Shown one piece after another: positions 8,428 through 16,558 of a stretch of 64,000 bases of DNA (positions are counted from its first letter, which is position 1; each line of letters begins with the position of its first letter). A program made the position numbers and the translations under genes. This DNA comes from Deltaproteobacteria bacterium (GTDB lineage Bacteria > Myxococcota_A > UBA9160 > PR03): positions 1-64,000 of the forward strand of contig JAPSFT010000014.1 of the NCBI GenBank assembly GCA_035063765.1, read 5' to 3'. Under the pieces are notes generated by a model. It worked only from the letters and a program-made list of their open reading frames with translations, had not been told where the DNA came from and did not search any database.

Positions 8428-9828
8428 ATGCTGCGTTCCCAAGCTGCGCGCCTGCACACTCTGATTCTCGTGATCGACATGGCGCTCAGCGCGTGCCTGC
8501 TCGCCGCCGTCCTGTCACGGCCGGAATTCGAGGCGGTGATCCGCACACCGGGGCTCGGCCTCCTGGGCGTGGTCCTCGCCGGGACGTTCTCGCTGCCGAT
8601 CCTGTTCGATTGGGTGGGGCTCTACGGCTCCCAGCGCCGGACCCAGCTGTCGGAGCTCCTGGGCCGCATGGCGCTGGCCGCCGTGGTCTCGATCACGGCG
8701 ATCGGCGCGATGATCGTCGTCACGGGCTCACCCCTGACGCTCGACTTCGCGCTCCTCGTAGGGGGGCTCCAGCTCGGCGTGGTGGGCGGGCTGCGCCTCG
8801 CGATCTTCGGCGCGCTGCGCTTCGTGCGCCGCCATGGCCGCAACTACCGCAACGTCCTGGTGATCGGCTCGGGCCGCCGCGCGGCGCAGCTCCAGCAGAC
8901 GCTCGAGGCCAACCGCAGCTGGGGCCTGCGGATCCTGGGCTTCGTCGACGACTGCGACGGTCCGGCCGATCCGCGCCTGCGGGACGCCCAGCTCTTCAAG
9001 CTGGCCGACGTACCGTCCGTCGTGCGCGAGCACGTCGTCGACGAGGTGGTCGTCGCCTGCCCGCGCTCGATGCTGGAGCAGATCACGCCGCTGATGGGCT
9101 TGTGCGCCGAGATCGGCGTCCAGGTGACCCTGCTCGCCGACCTCTTCACGGACTTCCTGCCCAGCCCGAGCGCCACGAGCCTCGGCGAGGTGCCGGCGCT
9201 CTCCTTCGCCACGGTCCGCCACAACAGCACCCAGCTCGGCGTCAAGCGCCTGATCGACGTGGTGGTGTCGTTCACGGCACTGGTCGCCAGCGCACCCGTG
9301 CTCGCGGTCGCCGCCGTGCTGATCCGGCTCGATTCGCCCGGACCCGTGTTCTTCCGCCAGAGCCGCTGCGGCCTCTACGGGCGCGTCTTCACCATGCTCA
9401 AGCTCCGGACCATGTACGAGGATTCCGAGGCGCGGAAGGCCGAGCTCGCGCACCTGAACGAGCTCGACGGTCCCGTCTTCAAGATCGCCAACGATCCACG
9501 CGTGACGCGGGTGGGGCGCTTCCTGCGCCGCTACAGCGTGGACGAGCTGCCCCAGCTCTGGAACGTGCTGGTCGGCCACATGAGCCTCGTGGGGCCGCGC
9601 CCGCCGATTCCGGGCGAGGTCGACGAGTACCGCCTGAGCCAGCGCCGACGGCTCTCGATGCGCCCCGGTCTCACCTGTCTCTGGCAGGTGGGGGGGCGCA
9701 ACCACATCGGATTCGAGGAGTGGGTCCGGCTCGACCTCGAGTACATCGACCACTGGTCGCTCTCGGAAGACCTGCGGATCCTCGCGCGGACCGTACCCGT
9801 GGTGTTGCGCGGGGAGGGCGCCAGCTAG
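8428..9828 (+). CDS. undecaprenyl-phosphate sugar-1-phosphate transferase
   Basis: A 466-residue polyisoprenyl-phosphate hexose-1-phosphate transferase of the WbaP/WcaJ type. Four N-terminal membrane segments are followed by a Rossmann-like CoA_binding_3 domain with VLVIGSGRRAAQLQQ. The C-terminal catalytic domain starts near residue 270 with KRLIDVVVSFTAL and holds SPGPVFFRQSRCG, FTMLKLRTM, DELPQLWNVL and GPRPPIPGEV. It should load the first sugar onto undecaprenyl phosphate at the inner membrane and so start EPS repeat-unit synthesis. AAGGAG-like bases precede the ATG. It heads the right arm of the locus, followed by the export and Wzz-like genes. Confidence 0.93.
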   Translation: MLRSQAARLHTLILVIDMALSACLLAAVLSRPEFEAVIRTPGLGLLGVVLAGTFSLPILFDWVGLYGSQRRTQLSELLGRMALAAVVSITAIGAMIVVTGSPLTLDFALLVGGLQLGVVGGLRLAIFGALRFVRRHGRNYRNVLVIGSGRRAAQLQQTLEANRSWGLRILGFVDDCDGPADPRLRDAQLFKLADVPSVVREHVVDEVVVACPRSMLEQITPLMGLCAEIGVQVTLLADLFTDFLPSPSATSLGEVPALSFATVRHNSTQLGVKRLIDVVVSFTALVASAPVLAVAAVLIRLDSPGPVFFRQSRCGLYGRVFTMLKLRTMYEDSEARKAELAHLNELDGPVFKIANDPRVTRVGRFLRRYSVDELPQLWNVLVGHMSLVGPRPPIPGEVDEYRLSQRRRLSMRPGLTCLWQVGGRNHIGFEEWVRLDLEYIDHWSLSEDLRILARTVPVVLRGEGAS

Positions 9829-9916
9829 CAGGAGCTACACGTTGCCCTCCGAGCGGCCGATGGAAGCCTGTTGCCGCGTGCGGTATAGGAGCGGCTTCCG
9901 TCTGGGGGAGGGAACC

Positions 9917-10660
9917 ATGCGCTCGTGTCTCTCGTGGGTCTCGGCGGCGTCGAGCCGCCGTGGTGCAGGCGCCGCCGCCGTCGCGGTCGTCACGGCCAGC
10001 CTCGCGGTCGGCTGCGCTTCGCCGCTCATGCCGAGTGGAGAGGCGCCTCCGCCCTCGTCCGCCGCGGCGAGCAGCGAGCTCTACCAGGTCGGCGCCTCCG
10101 ACCGGCTGGTCGTGCGCGTGCTACCCGATCCGGCGATCGAGCGCATCGTGATCGTGCGCCCCGACGGCTTGTTCTCGATGGACCTGATCGGGGACGTGCA
10201 GGCGGCCGGCCGGACGACCAACGAGATCGCCGCCGACGTCCAGACGCGCATGGAGGAGTACCGCCAGAGCCCCAGTGTCTCGGTGGCGCTCGAGAGCCCG
10301 CTCAGCAACGCCGTGGCCGTGATGGGCGAGGTGGAGACCCCCGTGCTGTTCCCGCTCGAGCGCGACACCCGCCTGTCCGAGGCGGTCGCCCGGGCCGGCG
10401 GCGCCACCGAGCTGGCTGCCGCCTCGCGGGTGCGGGTCGTGCGCAAGACCGCCGAAGGCGAGACCCTCTTCATCGCCAACCTCGACAACATCCAGGGTGG
10501 CCAGACGGCGACCGACATGCTCCTCCAGCGGGGCGACCTGGTCTTCGTGCCGCCGGCCATGACCGTCGAGGCCGGCTACGCGCTGCGCCGCTTCCTGTAT
10601 CCGCTCGAGCAGGTGATGCGGACGATCGCAGGCCCGCTCCTGGGCTTCCTGATCCGCTAG
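9917..10660 (+). CDS. Wza-type polysaccharide export lipoprotein
   Basis: A 247-residue outer-membrane lipoprotein with its lipobox at SLAVGC (Cys33). The Poly_export domain begins YQVGASDRLVVRVLPDP, and a SLBB-like part follows with NAVAVMGEVETPVLFPL. It should form the periplasm-spanning export channel for the EPS. The ATG at 9917 is chosen because GGGAGGG precedes it and it gives a proper signal peptide; an in-frame start at 9842 would place extra charged residues ahead of it. A GC-rich inverted repeat separates it from the Wzz-like gene. Confidence 0.9.
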   Translation: MRSCLSWVSAASSRRGAGAAAVAVVTASLAVGCASPLMPSGEAPPPSSAAASSELYQVGASDRLVVRVLPDPAIERIVIVRPDGLFSMDLIGDVQAAGRTTNEIAADVQTRMEEYRQSPSVSVALESPLSNAVAVMGEVETPVLFPLERDTRLSEAVARAGGATELAAASRVRVVRKTAEGETLFIANLDNIQGGQTATDMLLQRGDLVFVPPAMTVEAGYALRRFLYPLEQVMRTIAGPLLGFLIR

Positions 10661-10705
10661 CCCCCGGGGATCCCTCGGACGTGACGCCAGGGGCGGATCC
10701 GGGGG
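10661..10705 (+). terminator. GC-rich imperfect hairpin between export and Wzz genes
   Basis: CCCCCGG-GG-ATCC directly after the stop of the export gene pairs with GGATCCGGGGG at 10695-10705, leaving a two-base bulge and a loop of about 21 bases. No T-run follows, so it is not a classic intrinsic terminator. It could attenuate transcription or shape mRNA decay, giving unequal expression of the two genes. Confidence 0.35.
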
Positions 10706-10756
10706 CACTCACGGTTCGAGCGCCGCCGGGCGCGGGCGAGCGGGAGGTCACGAGGC

Positions 10757-12130
10757 ATGGACGACGACTCGGAGGACCTTCTCGGCGGCCCGCTCGCCGA
10801 GATCCTTCGCGATCCGCGTGGCGTGCTCCGGCGGCGCTGGAAGCCGATGCTGGCGGCGGCCGTGGCCATCCTGGCGGCGACCGGCGTGTTCGTCGCGCTC
10901 CAGCCGCCCGAGTACGCCGCCAGCGCCACGATCCTGATCGCCAGCCAGAAGCTCTCCGAGGAGTTCGTCCGCCCGACCATGGAGGAGGACGTCCTCGAGC
11001 GGGTGAACGCCCTCACGGCCGAGGCCCTCTCGCGCGACAAGCTCACCCCGATCGTCGAGAAGTACGACCTGTTCCCGGACCTGCGCGCCGAGTACGGCGA
11101 GGTGGGTGCCGTCGCGGAGCTGCGCAGCCGGCTCGCGGTCGGGCCCGAGGCCCCGACCGTGCAGTCGCGCGGCGCCCGGGCACTGGTGCTGCTCGTGGGC
11201 TTCACCCACAAGGACCCGAAGATCGCCGCGGACGTGACCAACGACGTCGCCCAGGTGTTCGTCGAGTCCGGCGTGCGGCTGCGTACCGAGCAGGCGCGCC
11301 TCACGACCAGCTTCATGCGTCGTGAGCTCGAGGCCGCCGAGGCCGCGCTGAAGGCGCAGACCAAGGAGATCAGCGAGTTCCAGGCCGCCCATCGCGGGGA
11401 GCTTCCGTCGGAGCTCGCCTCCAACCTGCACCGGCTCGAGCGCCTCCAGCAGCAGCGCAACTCGCTGGCCATGCAGATCACCGAGGCCGAGACGCAGCGG
11501 GCGATGGCGATCGCCGCCGCGAACGCGGCGCACCCGGATCCCGCCCTGCTGCAGCTCCAGGAGCTCGAGGCGGCGCTCGCCCGCGAGCTCGGGGTCAACA
11601 AGGAGACCCACCCCAACGTGATCTCGCTGCGCCGGCAGATCGCGGCGGCGCGCAGCCAGATCGGCCGCAGCGGCTTTGGGGGTGCCGGCGCCGCGGCCAT
11701 CGGTGAGCGCGAGGTGGACCTCCTGCGCGAGCAGCTCGCCGAGACCGACCGCGAGCTCCAACAGCTCGACGCCGCGGTGGCGGCCATCCCCCAGCGGCAG
11801 GAGCAGCTCGCCGGGATGCTCGAGCGTCAGAGCGTGCTCCAGGAGAACTATCTCGAGTTCCTGCGCAAGGTGAAGGAGGCGGAGCTCGCGCAGAGCCTCG
11901 AGATGGCGCAGCAGGGCGAACGGGTGGCCGTGCTCGACGGGGCCTCCCCGCCCTCCAGTCCGGAGAACGCACCCTGGAAGTACGCGATCCTGGGCGTCGC
12001 CGCGTCGCTCGGCCTGTCGCTCGCGCTCGGCGTGCTGCTCGAGCTGCGCGATCCCGTCCTGGTCTCGCCCGCGGCCCTCGAGGCCGCGACCGGGGTCCCG
12101 GTGCTCGGCACCGTGCCGCACATGCGCTGA
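10757..12130 (+). CDS. Wzz/GumC-like chain-length determinant
   Basis: A 457-residue inner-membrane protein. The first membrane segment is near residues 30-50 (LAAAVAILAATGVFVAL) and the second near 412-432 (YAILGVAASLGLSLALG). The periplasmic part between them holds long coiled-coil helices rich in Leu, Glu, Gln and Arg. The proline-rich stretch GASPPSSPENAPWK before the second helix matches the family. It should set chain length and link to the export channel. Unlike BY-kinases it carries no ATPase domain; that is supplied by the gene at 6341. It is probably co-transcribed with the export gene 96 bases upstream. Confidence 0.9.
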   Translation: MDDDSEDLLGGPLAEILRDPRGVLRRRWKPMLAAAVAILAATGVFVALQPPEYAASATILIASQKLSEEFVRPTMEEDVLERVNALTAEALSRDKLTPIVEKYDLFPDLRAEYGEVGAVAELRSRLAVGPEAPTVQSRGARALVLLVGFTHKDPKIAADVTNDVAQVFVESGVRLRTEQARLTTSFMRRELEAAEAALKAQTKEISEFQAAHRGELPSELASNLHRLERLQQQRNSLAMQITEAETQRAMAIAAANAAHPDPALLQLQELEAALARELGVNKETHPNVISLRRQIAAARSQIGRSGFGGAGAAAIGEREVDLLREQLAETDRELQQLDAAVAAIPQRQEQLAGMLERQSVLQENYLEFLRKVKEAELAQSLEMAQQGERVAVLDGASPPSSPENAPWKYAILGVAASLGLSLALGVLLELRDPVLVSPAALEAATGVPVLGTVPHMR

Positions 12131-12175
12131 GGGGGTTGCCTGCCGGCGCCGGACTCGATCGACGCCGCGGCCTGC

Positions 12176-13192
12176 TCATCCGGTCCGGGCCTCCCCGGAG
12201 CTCTTGTACTCGATCAACTGGCGGCTGCGCCCGAGCAGGCACGCCACCGCGAAGCGGCGTGCCCCCTCCAGGTGCGCGGCCTTGGTGAGCACCAGCAGGA
12301 GCGCCAGCGCATCGACGTCGCGCGAGCTGCCGTAGGTCCGATACCAGCGTCGCACCCGCCACGCGAGCAGTCCGTAGCCGGCCAGCAGGAGCAGCAGGGT
12401 GAGCCCGCGGGTCCAGGGGGCCAGCGCGAGCGCGAGGGCCGGCAGTGCGAGGGCCCAGAAGCATGCCGAGAGGAGGGGGCGGATGCCGTATCGGCCGGAG
12501 GCGAAGCCGTGCTTGAGGGTCGTCTCGGCGTAGGCGTGTCCCGCGCGGATGGCGCGCCGCCACCAGGCACCGAAGCGCGTCATGGCCGCATCGTGCAGGG
12601 TCATCTCGTCCGCAAGGCGAAGGATCCGCCAGCCCCGCTGGCGGAGGCGGAGGCACAGCTCGGGCTCCTCTCCGGCGATCATCTCCTCGTCGAAGCCGCC
12701 CACCGCCTCGAAGGCGTCGCGCCGCACCAGGCAGTCGCCACCGCAGGCCTCGGCTTCGCCGACGGGCATGTCCCACTCGATGTCGCAGAGACGGTTCCAG
12801 AGCGACTGCTCCGGGAATCGCTCCCGGCGGCGCCCGCAGACGACCGCGACGTCCGGCTGGGAGGTCAGGGCGCGCAGGGCGGCCGGCAGCCACCCGGCGT
12901 CCACCAGGCAGTCCCCGTCCACGAACTGTACGAACCGCAGGCTCGGATGGGTGCTGCAGAGCTTGTGGAAGCCGGCGTTCCGGGCGCGCGCCGCGGAGAA
13001 GGGCCGGGCACGGTCCAGCTCCACGACGGACGCACCGACAGCGGCCGCGTGGGCGACGCTGCCGTCGCACGACCCCGAATCCACGTACACGATCGCGACC
13101 TGCCGGGTGGCGAGGGATGCCAGGCAGGCCTTCAGGCGGTCCCCCTCGTTGCGGCCGATCACGACGACGCCGAGCGCGCTGGCTTCCTTCAT
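12176..13192 (-). CDS. family 2 glycosyltransferase
   Basis: A 338-residue GT-A glycosyltransferase. The N-terminal domain has GVVVIGRNEGDRLKACLASL, VYVDSGSCDGS and the metal-binding region VQFVDGDCLVD. The acceptor side has GGFDEEMIAGEEPELCLR. The C-terminal hydrophobic segments (about residues 240-285) tie it to the membrane. It should add a sugar to the lipid-linked EPS repeat unit on the cytoplasmic face. The ATG at 13192 overlaps the stop of the sulfotransferase gene by four bases, which marks a coupled operon of GT, sulfotransferase and GT on the minus strand. Confidence 0.87.
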   Translation of the reverse strand: MKEASALGVVVIGRNEGDRLKACLASLATRQVAIVYVDSGSCDGSVAHAAAVGASVVELDRARPFSAARARNAGFHKLCSTHPSLRFVQFVDGDCLVDAGWLPAALRALTSQPDVAVVCGRRRERFPEQSLWNRLCDIEWDMPVGEAEACGGDCLVRRDAFEAVGGFDEEMIAGEEPELCLRLRQRGWRILRLADEMTLHDAAMTRFGAWWRRAIRAGHAYAETTLKHGFASGRYGIRPLLSACFWALALPALALALAPWTRGLTLLLLLAGYGLLAWRVRRWYRTYGSSRDVDALALLLVLTKAAHLEGARRFAVACLLGRSRQLIEYKSSGEARTG

Positions 13193-14079
13193 GCAGCGTG
13201 GCCCGGCGCGCATCTCGACCAGGAGAGGTCCGGGGCGCAGGTGACCCGGGAGAAGTTGTCGCAGCGGAGATCGATGCCGAGCCAGGCGCCGAGCTCTGCC
13301 AGGTCCTCGTCGAAGCACGCGGCCAGCGCGTTCCGTCGCTCCGGCGAGAGCGCCGGGGGCTCCTTCATGCGCCAGAGGTCGCGGATCCGCTCGCGAAGCG
13401 CCTTCGGAACGAGCGCCCGCCGCAGGACGCGCAGGAGCGGCTGCTCGACCACCGCATCGCGCAGCGGACTGCGCCGCATCCGCTGGCTCGAGACGTTCTG
13501 CCGCTCGACGTCGGCGTGCCACCGCGGCTCGCGCCCGTAGCCCAGGAACCGGCAGATGCGAACCAGCTCCTGGTGCGGTTCGGTGCGCAGGCGGTCGAAG
13601 AACACCGGCAGCACGCGATCGTCTCCGAAGCGCGTCAGGTAGGGCCGGAGCTGCATGGCGTAGCGTCCGTACGCGACGAGCTCGGGATGACGTTCGATCG
13701 CCTGCTCGATCGGCTTCTCGATGCGCCGCTCGCTCCAGTCGTGGATGTAGTGCGAGACGAGACGATCGATCGGGTGCCGCATCACGTAGATCAGCTTCAC
13801 CTGCGGCAGGTGACGCGCGATGCGCTCCACGGCGTGGGGGTGGGTGGGCAGCTTGGTGTAGTGGGTGCTCGACTCTCCCCGGAGCAGCGCCTCGGCACCG
13901 CCGGCGAACAGGCCCCGATACCACTCGAACCCCCGCGCGTAGATCGGGTCGTCGCTGAAGAAGTTCGGCTCCTTGGGCGTGCTCATGAAGACGCCCGGCT
14001 GCCGTGCGAGCTGCTCGTGCAGCGTGCTGGTCGCGCTCTTCATGGCCCCGATGATCAGGAAGTCGGGAGCCGGGCTCAC
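13189..14079 (-). CDS. PAPS-dependent sulfotransferase
   Basis: A 296-residue sulfotransferase. The 5'-phosphosulfate loop is FLIIGAMKSATSTLHEQL (about residues 7-24) and the 3'-phosphate site is VMRHPIDRLVSHY (about residues 99-111). Such enzymes move sulfate from PAPS to a hydroxyl or amine. It sits between two EPS glycosyltransferase genes and overlaps both by four bases, so the likely acceptor is the EPS or its lipid-linked precursor; that is inference. The start is GTG at 14079. No PAPS synthesis genes are in the window. Confidence 0.87.
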   Translation of the reverse strand: MSPAPDFLIIGAMKSATSTLHEQLARQPGVFMSTPKEPNFFSDDPIYARGFEWYRGLFAGGAEALLRGESSTHYTKLPTHPHAVERIARHLPQVKLIYVMRHPIDRLVSHYIHDWSERRIEKPIEQAIERHPELVAYGRYAMQLRPYLTRFGDDRVLPVFFDRLRTEPHQELVRICRFLGYGREPRWHADVERQNVSSQRMRRSPLRDAVVEQPLLRVLRRALVPKALRERIRDLWRMKEPPALSPERRNALAACFDEDLAELGAWLGIDLRCDNFSRVTCAPDLSWSRCAPGHAA

Positions 14080-15044
14080 CGTGCCTCCTCGCGGGTCCGG
14101 GCCAGCGACGCGAAGGGGTCCAGGCTATGGCGCCAGATGTCGCGGCCGGCCCCCTCGCAGGTGTGCGCCTGCTTGGCCCCGAAGGTCTCGCGCAGGAGCG
14201 AGACCGTGCGGCCTGCCCACCACGCCAGGTTCGCGAACCAGAGGCCGTAGCGGCCGTAGAACTTCGCGAAATAGCGTGCTCGCGAGTGGTAGTAGTAGGG
14301 GGGGGGAGGGCGCCGGGCCGCGATGGCGGCCTTGAGCGGCGAGGTGCCCCCGCGCAGGTGCACGACGCGAGCAGCCGGCCAGTGGAGGACCTCGAAGCCG
14401 CTCCGCCAGGCCCGCCGGCAGTAGTCCACGTCGTCGAAGTACATGAAATACCCATCGTCCATCGGCCCGAGGGTCTCGAGCACCTCGCGGTGGAGCAGGA
14501 CACAGGCGAAGCTCGTCCAGGCGGGTGAGAGCGGTGCGTCCGAGACCGGCAGGGGGACGTCCCAGCGCGAGAGCAGGCGCGTGACGACGCTCGTCCCGGC
14601 GGCCTCGATCAGCTCGCTTGCCGGCGAGCGGAAGCGGAAGCAGCTGATCTGCGCGGTGCCGTCCGGCCACTCGAGCCGCGGGCTCACGATGCCGGCGCGC
14701 GCGCGGCCGCCTGCCGCACGCAGGAGCTCTGCGATGGCTCCGGGCCGAACGTACGCATCCGAGTTGAGCAGCAGGTAGAACTCCGCAGACTCCGCGGCCA
14801 GCCCGACGTTGTTGCCGGCCGAGAAGCCGCCGTTGTCGGGGGAGCGGATGACTCGCGCCCACTCCCGCCAGCCCTTCGCGTGGATCGCTGCCTCGATGAC
14901 CTCGGCGGATCCGTCCCCCGACGCATTGTCGACGACCAGCGCGCGGTCCCGGTCGCGGTCCAGCTCGCCCGCGAGGGAAGCGAGCGCTCCGAGGGTCAGC
15001 TCGGGCGTGCGGTAGTTGACGATGACCACGGCGAGGCGGCGCAT
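14076..15044 (-). CDS. rhamnosyltransferase-like family 2 glycosyltransferase
   Basis: A 322-residue GT-A enzyme starting MRRLAVVIVNYRTPELTLG. It carries ALVVDNASGDGSAEV, the GNNVGLAAE-type loop, LLLNSDAYVRPGA and the acceptor region GYFMYFDDVDYCRRAW, all typical of the WbbL/rhamnosyl branch. It should act on the cytoplasmic side of EPS synthesis. It is the first gene of the coupled GT-sulfotransferase-GT operon. A run of nine G (C on the coding strand) at 14298-14306 encodes consecutive prolines, just before three tyrosines. Such a run can slip during replication and would switch the gene off by frameshift. Confidence 0.87.
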   Translation of the reverse strand: MRRLAVVIVNYRTPELTLGALASLAGELDRDRDRALVVDNASGDGSAEVIEAAIHAKGWREWARVIRSPDNGGFSAGNNVGLAAESAEFYLLLNSDAYVRPGAIAELLRAAGGRARAGIVSPRLEWPDGTAQISCFRFRSPASELIEAAGTSVVTRLLSRWDVPLPVSDAPLSPAWTSFACVLLHREVLETLGPMDDGYFMYFDDVDYCRRAWRSGFEVLHWPAARVVHLRGGTSPLKAAIAARRPPPPYYYHSRARYFAKFYGRYGLWFANLAWWAGRTVSLLRETFGAKQAHTCEGAGRDIWRHSLDPFASLARTREEAR

Positions 15045-15286
15045 GAGGCTCAGGGCACCCCCGAAGGCACGAAGTGGATGGCTCCCGGCCGCGCGCTCTT
15101 CCCCGGGGGTCCAGTCCTTCCTGGCCGTACCCCTTTCATGGGTCGCTGCGGGTGGCCTAAAGGTGACTGCTGGCGATCCCGATCGCACCCGGGCGGCTCG
15201 CTCCGCTCTCGGATCCGCTCTCGGAGCAGAGGGCGATCCTCCCGGTGGACCCCGGAGGAGCGCGCCCGCGGCGCTCGAGGTCGCAC

Positions 15287-16504
15287 ATGACAGCCAAGCG
15301 GATCGGGGTCCTGGCCAGCGAATATCCGGCGGCCTCCCACACCTTCATCCGTCGTGAGGTGGCCGCCCTGCGGCGGATCGGCTTCGAGGTCTCGACCTAC
15401 TCGGTTCGCGCTGCCAGCCCGGACCCTGGCTCGCCGCAGGACCGACGCGCAGCCGACACGACGTTCTCCGTCCTGCCGATCCGAGCGGCTGCGCTGCTCC
15501 GCGCGCACCTGGCCCTCGTGGCCTCGCGACCGGTCCTCTACGGCCGGACGCTGGCCCTGGCCTGTCGCCATCGCCTGCCCGGCCTGCGGAACGCCCTGTG
15601 GGCCCTCTTCCACTTCGCGGAAGCGGGGCTGCTGGCGGCACGGCTGGGCCGCGACCGCATCGAGCACCTCCACACCCACTTCTCGAACTCCGGCGGGACG
15701 GTGGGCATGCTCGCCGCGCGGCTCGCGAGGATCCGCTGGAGCCTCACCCTCCACGGCCCGGCCGACTTCGACGCCCCGACCAGACCCCTGATCCCGGAGA
15801 AGGTCGACCACGCGGAGTTCGCGATCTGCATCTCGGCCTTCGGACGATCGCAGGCCCTCTTCGTGTGCCGCCCCGATCAGTGGGGCAAGATCCACGTGTC
15901 GCGCTGCGGTCTCGAGTCTCCCGAGCGGATGAGACGGGTGCGCGAGCCCGAGAACCCCCGGGTTCGACTCCTCAACGTCGGCCGCCTCGCTCCGGCGAAG
16001 GGCCAGCTCGGGCTCGTGGAGGCGCTGGCCGCCCTCGTCTCGCGAGGCGTCGATGCGGAGCTCCGGATCGTCGGCGAGGGTCCGGAACGGGGAGCCCTGG
16101 AGGCGAGCATCCGCGAGCACGGCCTGGAGGAGCGCTGCATCCTGCTCGGCGGTGCGCCCGAGGAGGTGGTTCTCTCGGAGATGGCGGACGCCGACCTCTT
16201 CGTCCTTTCGAGCTTCGCCGAGGGCCTGCCCGTCGTCCTGATGGAGGCGATGGCGGTCGGGCTTCCGGTGACCGCTCCGCATCTCGCCGGCATTCCGGAG
16301 CTCGTGGAAGACCGCGTCACGGGGCGGTTGTACGTTGCTGGCCGATGGGACCAGCTCGCCGACGTGCTCGAGGAGCTCGCGCGGGATCCGGAGCAGCGCC
16401 GCAAGCTTGCGAAGGCGGGGGGCGAACGGGTCCGGGAGCAGCACGCGATCGACGTCAGCGTGCGGCCGCTGGCGGCTCTTCTCGCCAGGGAATCCGGCGG
16501 ATGA
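15287..16504 (+). CDS. family 4 glycosyltransferase
   Basis: A 405-residue GT-B glycosyltransferase. The N-terminal acceptor domain starts RIGVLASEYPAASHTFIRRE, and HLHTHFSNSGG resembles the loop of colanic-acid-type GT4 enzymes. The donor domain has LLNVGRLAPAKGQLGLVEAL and the EX7E region FAEGLPVVLMEAMAVG. It should transfer a sugar from a nucleotide donor to the EPS intermediate. The start at ATG 15287 has GAGG just upstream. It diverges from the minus-strand GT operon across 242 bases that hold the promoters of both, and it is followed by the polymerase gene. Confidence 0.9.
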   Translation: MTAKRIGVLASEYPAASHTFIRREVAALRRIGFEVSTYSVRAASPDPGSPQDRRAADTTFSVLPIRAAALLRAHLALVASRPVLYGRTLALACRHRLPGLRNALWALFHFAEAGLLAARLGRDRIEHLHTHFSNSGGTVGMLAARLARIRWSLTLHGPADFDAPTRPLIPEKVDHAEFAICISAFGRSQALFVCRPDQWGKIHVSRCGLESPERMRRVREPENPRVRLLNVGRLAPAKGQLGLVEALAALVSRGVDAELRIVGEGPERGALEASIREHGLEERCILLGGAPEEVVLSEMADADLFVLSSFAEGLPVVLMEAMAVGLPVTAPHLAGIPELVEDRVTGRLYVAGRWDQLADVLEELARDPEQRRKLAKAGGERVREQHAIDVSVRPLAALLARESGG

Positions 16505-16558
16505 CGGGCGAGCGCCGCGATCCCGCCGCGTCGCGCCCGGCAGCGTGAGGGAGTTCGC

